Source: DATLGB01 sp963740765 (GTDB lineage: Bacteria; Actinomycetota; Thermoleophilia; Solirubrobacterales; Solirubrobacteraceae). From it: 64,000 bases of DNA. Position 1 is the stretch's first letter, and each line of letters opens with the position of its first letter. The stretch spans positions 310,001-374,000 of the forward strand of contig CAVUFN010000008.1 in NCBI GenBank assembly GCA_963740765.1, in the 5' to 3' direction. Position numbers and translations under genes: made by a program. Below, piece by piece: positions 63,636-64,000 of the stretch. The notes under the pieces were generated by a model that worked only from the letters and a program-made list of their open reading frames with translations, was not told where the DNA came from and searched no databases.

Positions 63636-64000
63636 CCCGGCTGCTGGTCATCGGTCACGGCGGCGCGAGCGCGGTCGCTCCCGCGAACACGCTGCGGTCC
63701 TTCGACGCCGCCCTGGCGGCGGGCGTGGACATGATCGAGTTCGACGTCCGCTCGCGCCGCGGCGACCTGGTGCTCGTCCACGGCGTGCTGCCCCGCCGCG
63801 GCATCCTCCTCGACACCGCCCTCGACCACCTCGGCGGGCCGGCCTTCGCCGGGGTGGGCCTCAACGTCGACGTCAAGGCCGCCGGGTACGAAGCGGAGGT
63901 GCTGGCGAAGCTGCGCGCCTACGGGCTGACGGAGCGCGCGCTGATCTCGTCGCAGTGCCCGGCCGTGATCGATCGCGTGCGCCGGCTGGAGCCCGGGATC
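63632..64000 (+). CDS. Glycerophosphodiester phosphodiesterase-family protein (3' end cut by window end)
   Basis: The first 123 codons are visible. They show the TIM-barrel opening of GDPD enzymes (LLVIGHGGASAVAPANTLRS, MIEFDVRS), with Glu and Asp of the metal pair in EFDV. The usual HRG is HGG and PENT is PANT, so the normal Arg and a Glu are replaced. The protein may have altered activity, or may belong to a divergent subgroup. It overlaps the hydrolase stop. Confidence 0.8.
   Translation, partial: MTRLLVIGHGGASAVAPANTLRSFDAALAAGVDMIEFDVRSRRGDLVLVHGVLPRRGILLDTALDHLGGPAFAGVGLNVDVKAAGYEAEVLAKLRAYGLTERALISSQCPAVIDRVRRLEPGI

Overview
The window is about 64 kb of very GC-rich, gene-dense DNA with many 1-4 base stop/start overlaps and frequent GTG and TTG starts. 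Gene content and order (efp-nusB-(xseB)-ispA-dxs, tlyA-nadK-recN-pyrG, dgt-dnaG, PPDK, an F420-type oxidoreductase, LexA boxes of the GAAC-N4-GTTC type) point to an actinobacterium, most likely of the Thermoleophilia/Solirubrobacterales group. This is inferred from content, not from a database match. No IS element, prophage, CRISPR array or rRNA operon was seen. The only RNA gene found is tRNA-Asn(GTT).

Region 1 (1-23.6 kb) is a housekeeping block read almost entirely on the plus strand. It covers translation and transcription factors (efp, nusB), isoprenoid supply (ispA, dxs), tlyA-nadK-recN, pyrG, an M20 peptidase, a NUDIX hydrolase, xerD, a phosphopentomutase, mutM, recO, PPDK, dgt and dnaG. 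It ends with an HNH-type protein whose stop codon lies inside tRNA-Asn. Two small minus-strand genes interrupt it: a secreted protein cut by the window start and a 115-residue membrane protein. Three perfect GAAC-N4-GTTC LexA-type boxes occur, at 4864, 6641 and 22875, each in a promoter region. They suggest SOS control of recN, the tlyA operon, the small membrane protein and the HNH gene.

Region 2 (23.6-37.9 kb) is mixed metabolic and envelope content in both orientations. It has a glycosyltransferase broken by a frameshift, an LLM/F420 oxidoreductase, a sensor kinase without an adjacent regulator, an SDR, a pentapeptide-repeat protein, a secreted HExxH protein, a 48-residue acidic protein, an APC permease, a secreted beta-propeller protein, rpiA and a HAMP-linked class III nucleotide cyclase.

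Region 3 (37.9-52.8 kb) is a coherent cell-surface polymer cluster: sulfotransferase, O-antigen-ligase-like protein, ArnT-like mannosyltransferase, TagGH-type ABC exporter, three glycosyltransferases, two CDP-alcohol phosphatidyltransferases, a sugar-phosphate nucleotidyltransferase and an sn-glycerol-1-phosphate dehydrogenase-like enzyme. The last group forms a tightly overlapped minus-strand operon that could make, activate and transfer an archaeal-type glycerol-1-phosphate unit onto an exported glycopolymer. This is the strongest candidate for a little-described system in the window.

Region 4 (52.8-64 kb) holds a frameshifted ABC-F gene, a penicillin-binding transpeptidase, two DHA2-type drug exporters with ArsR-like and TetR regulators, a UbiB-type kinase, an HMG-CoA reductase (notable next to the MEP enzyme dxs), an alpha/beta hydrolase and a truncated GDPD-family gene. 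Three reading frames in the window are broken by single-base shifts in or near G/C runs, so raw-read checking is advisable before calling them pseudogenes.
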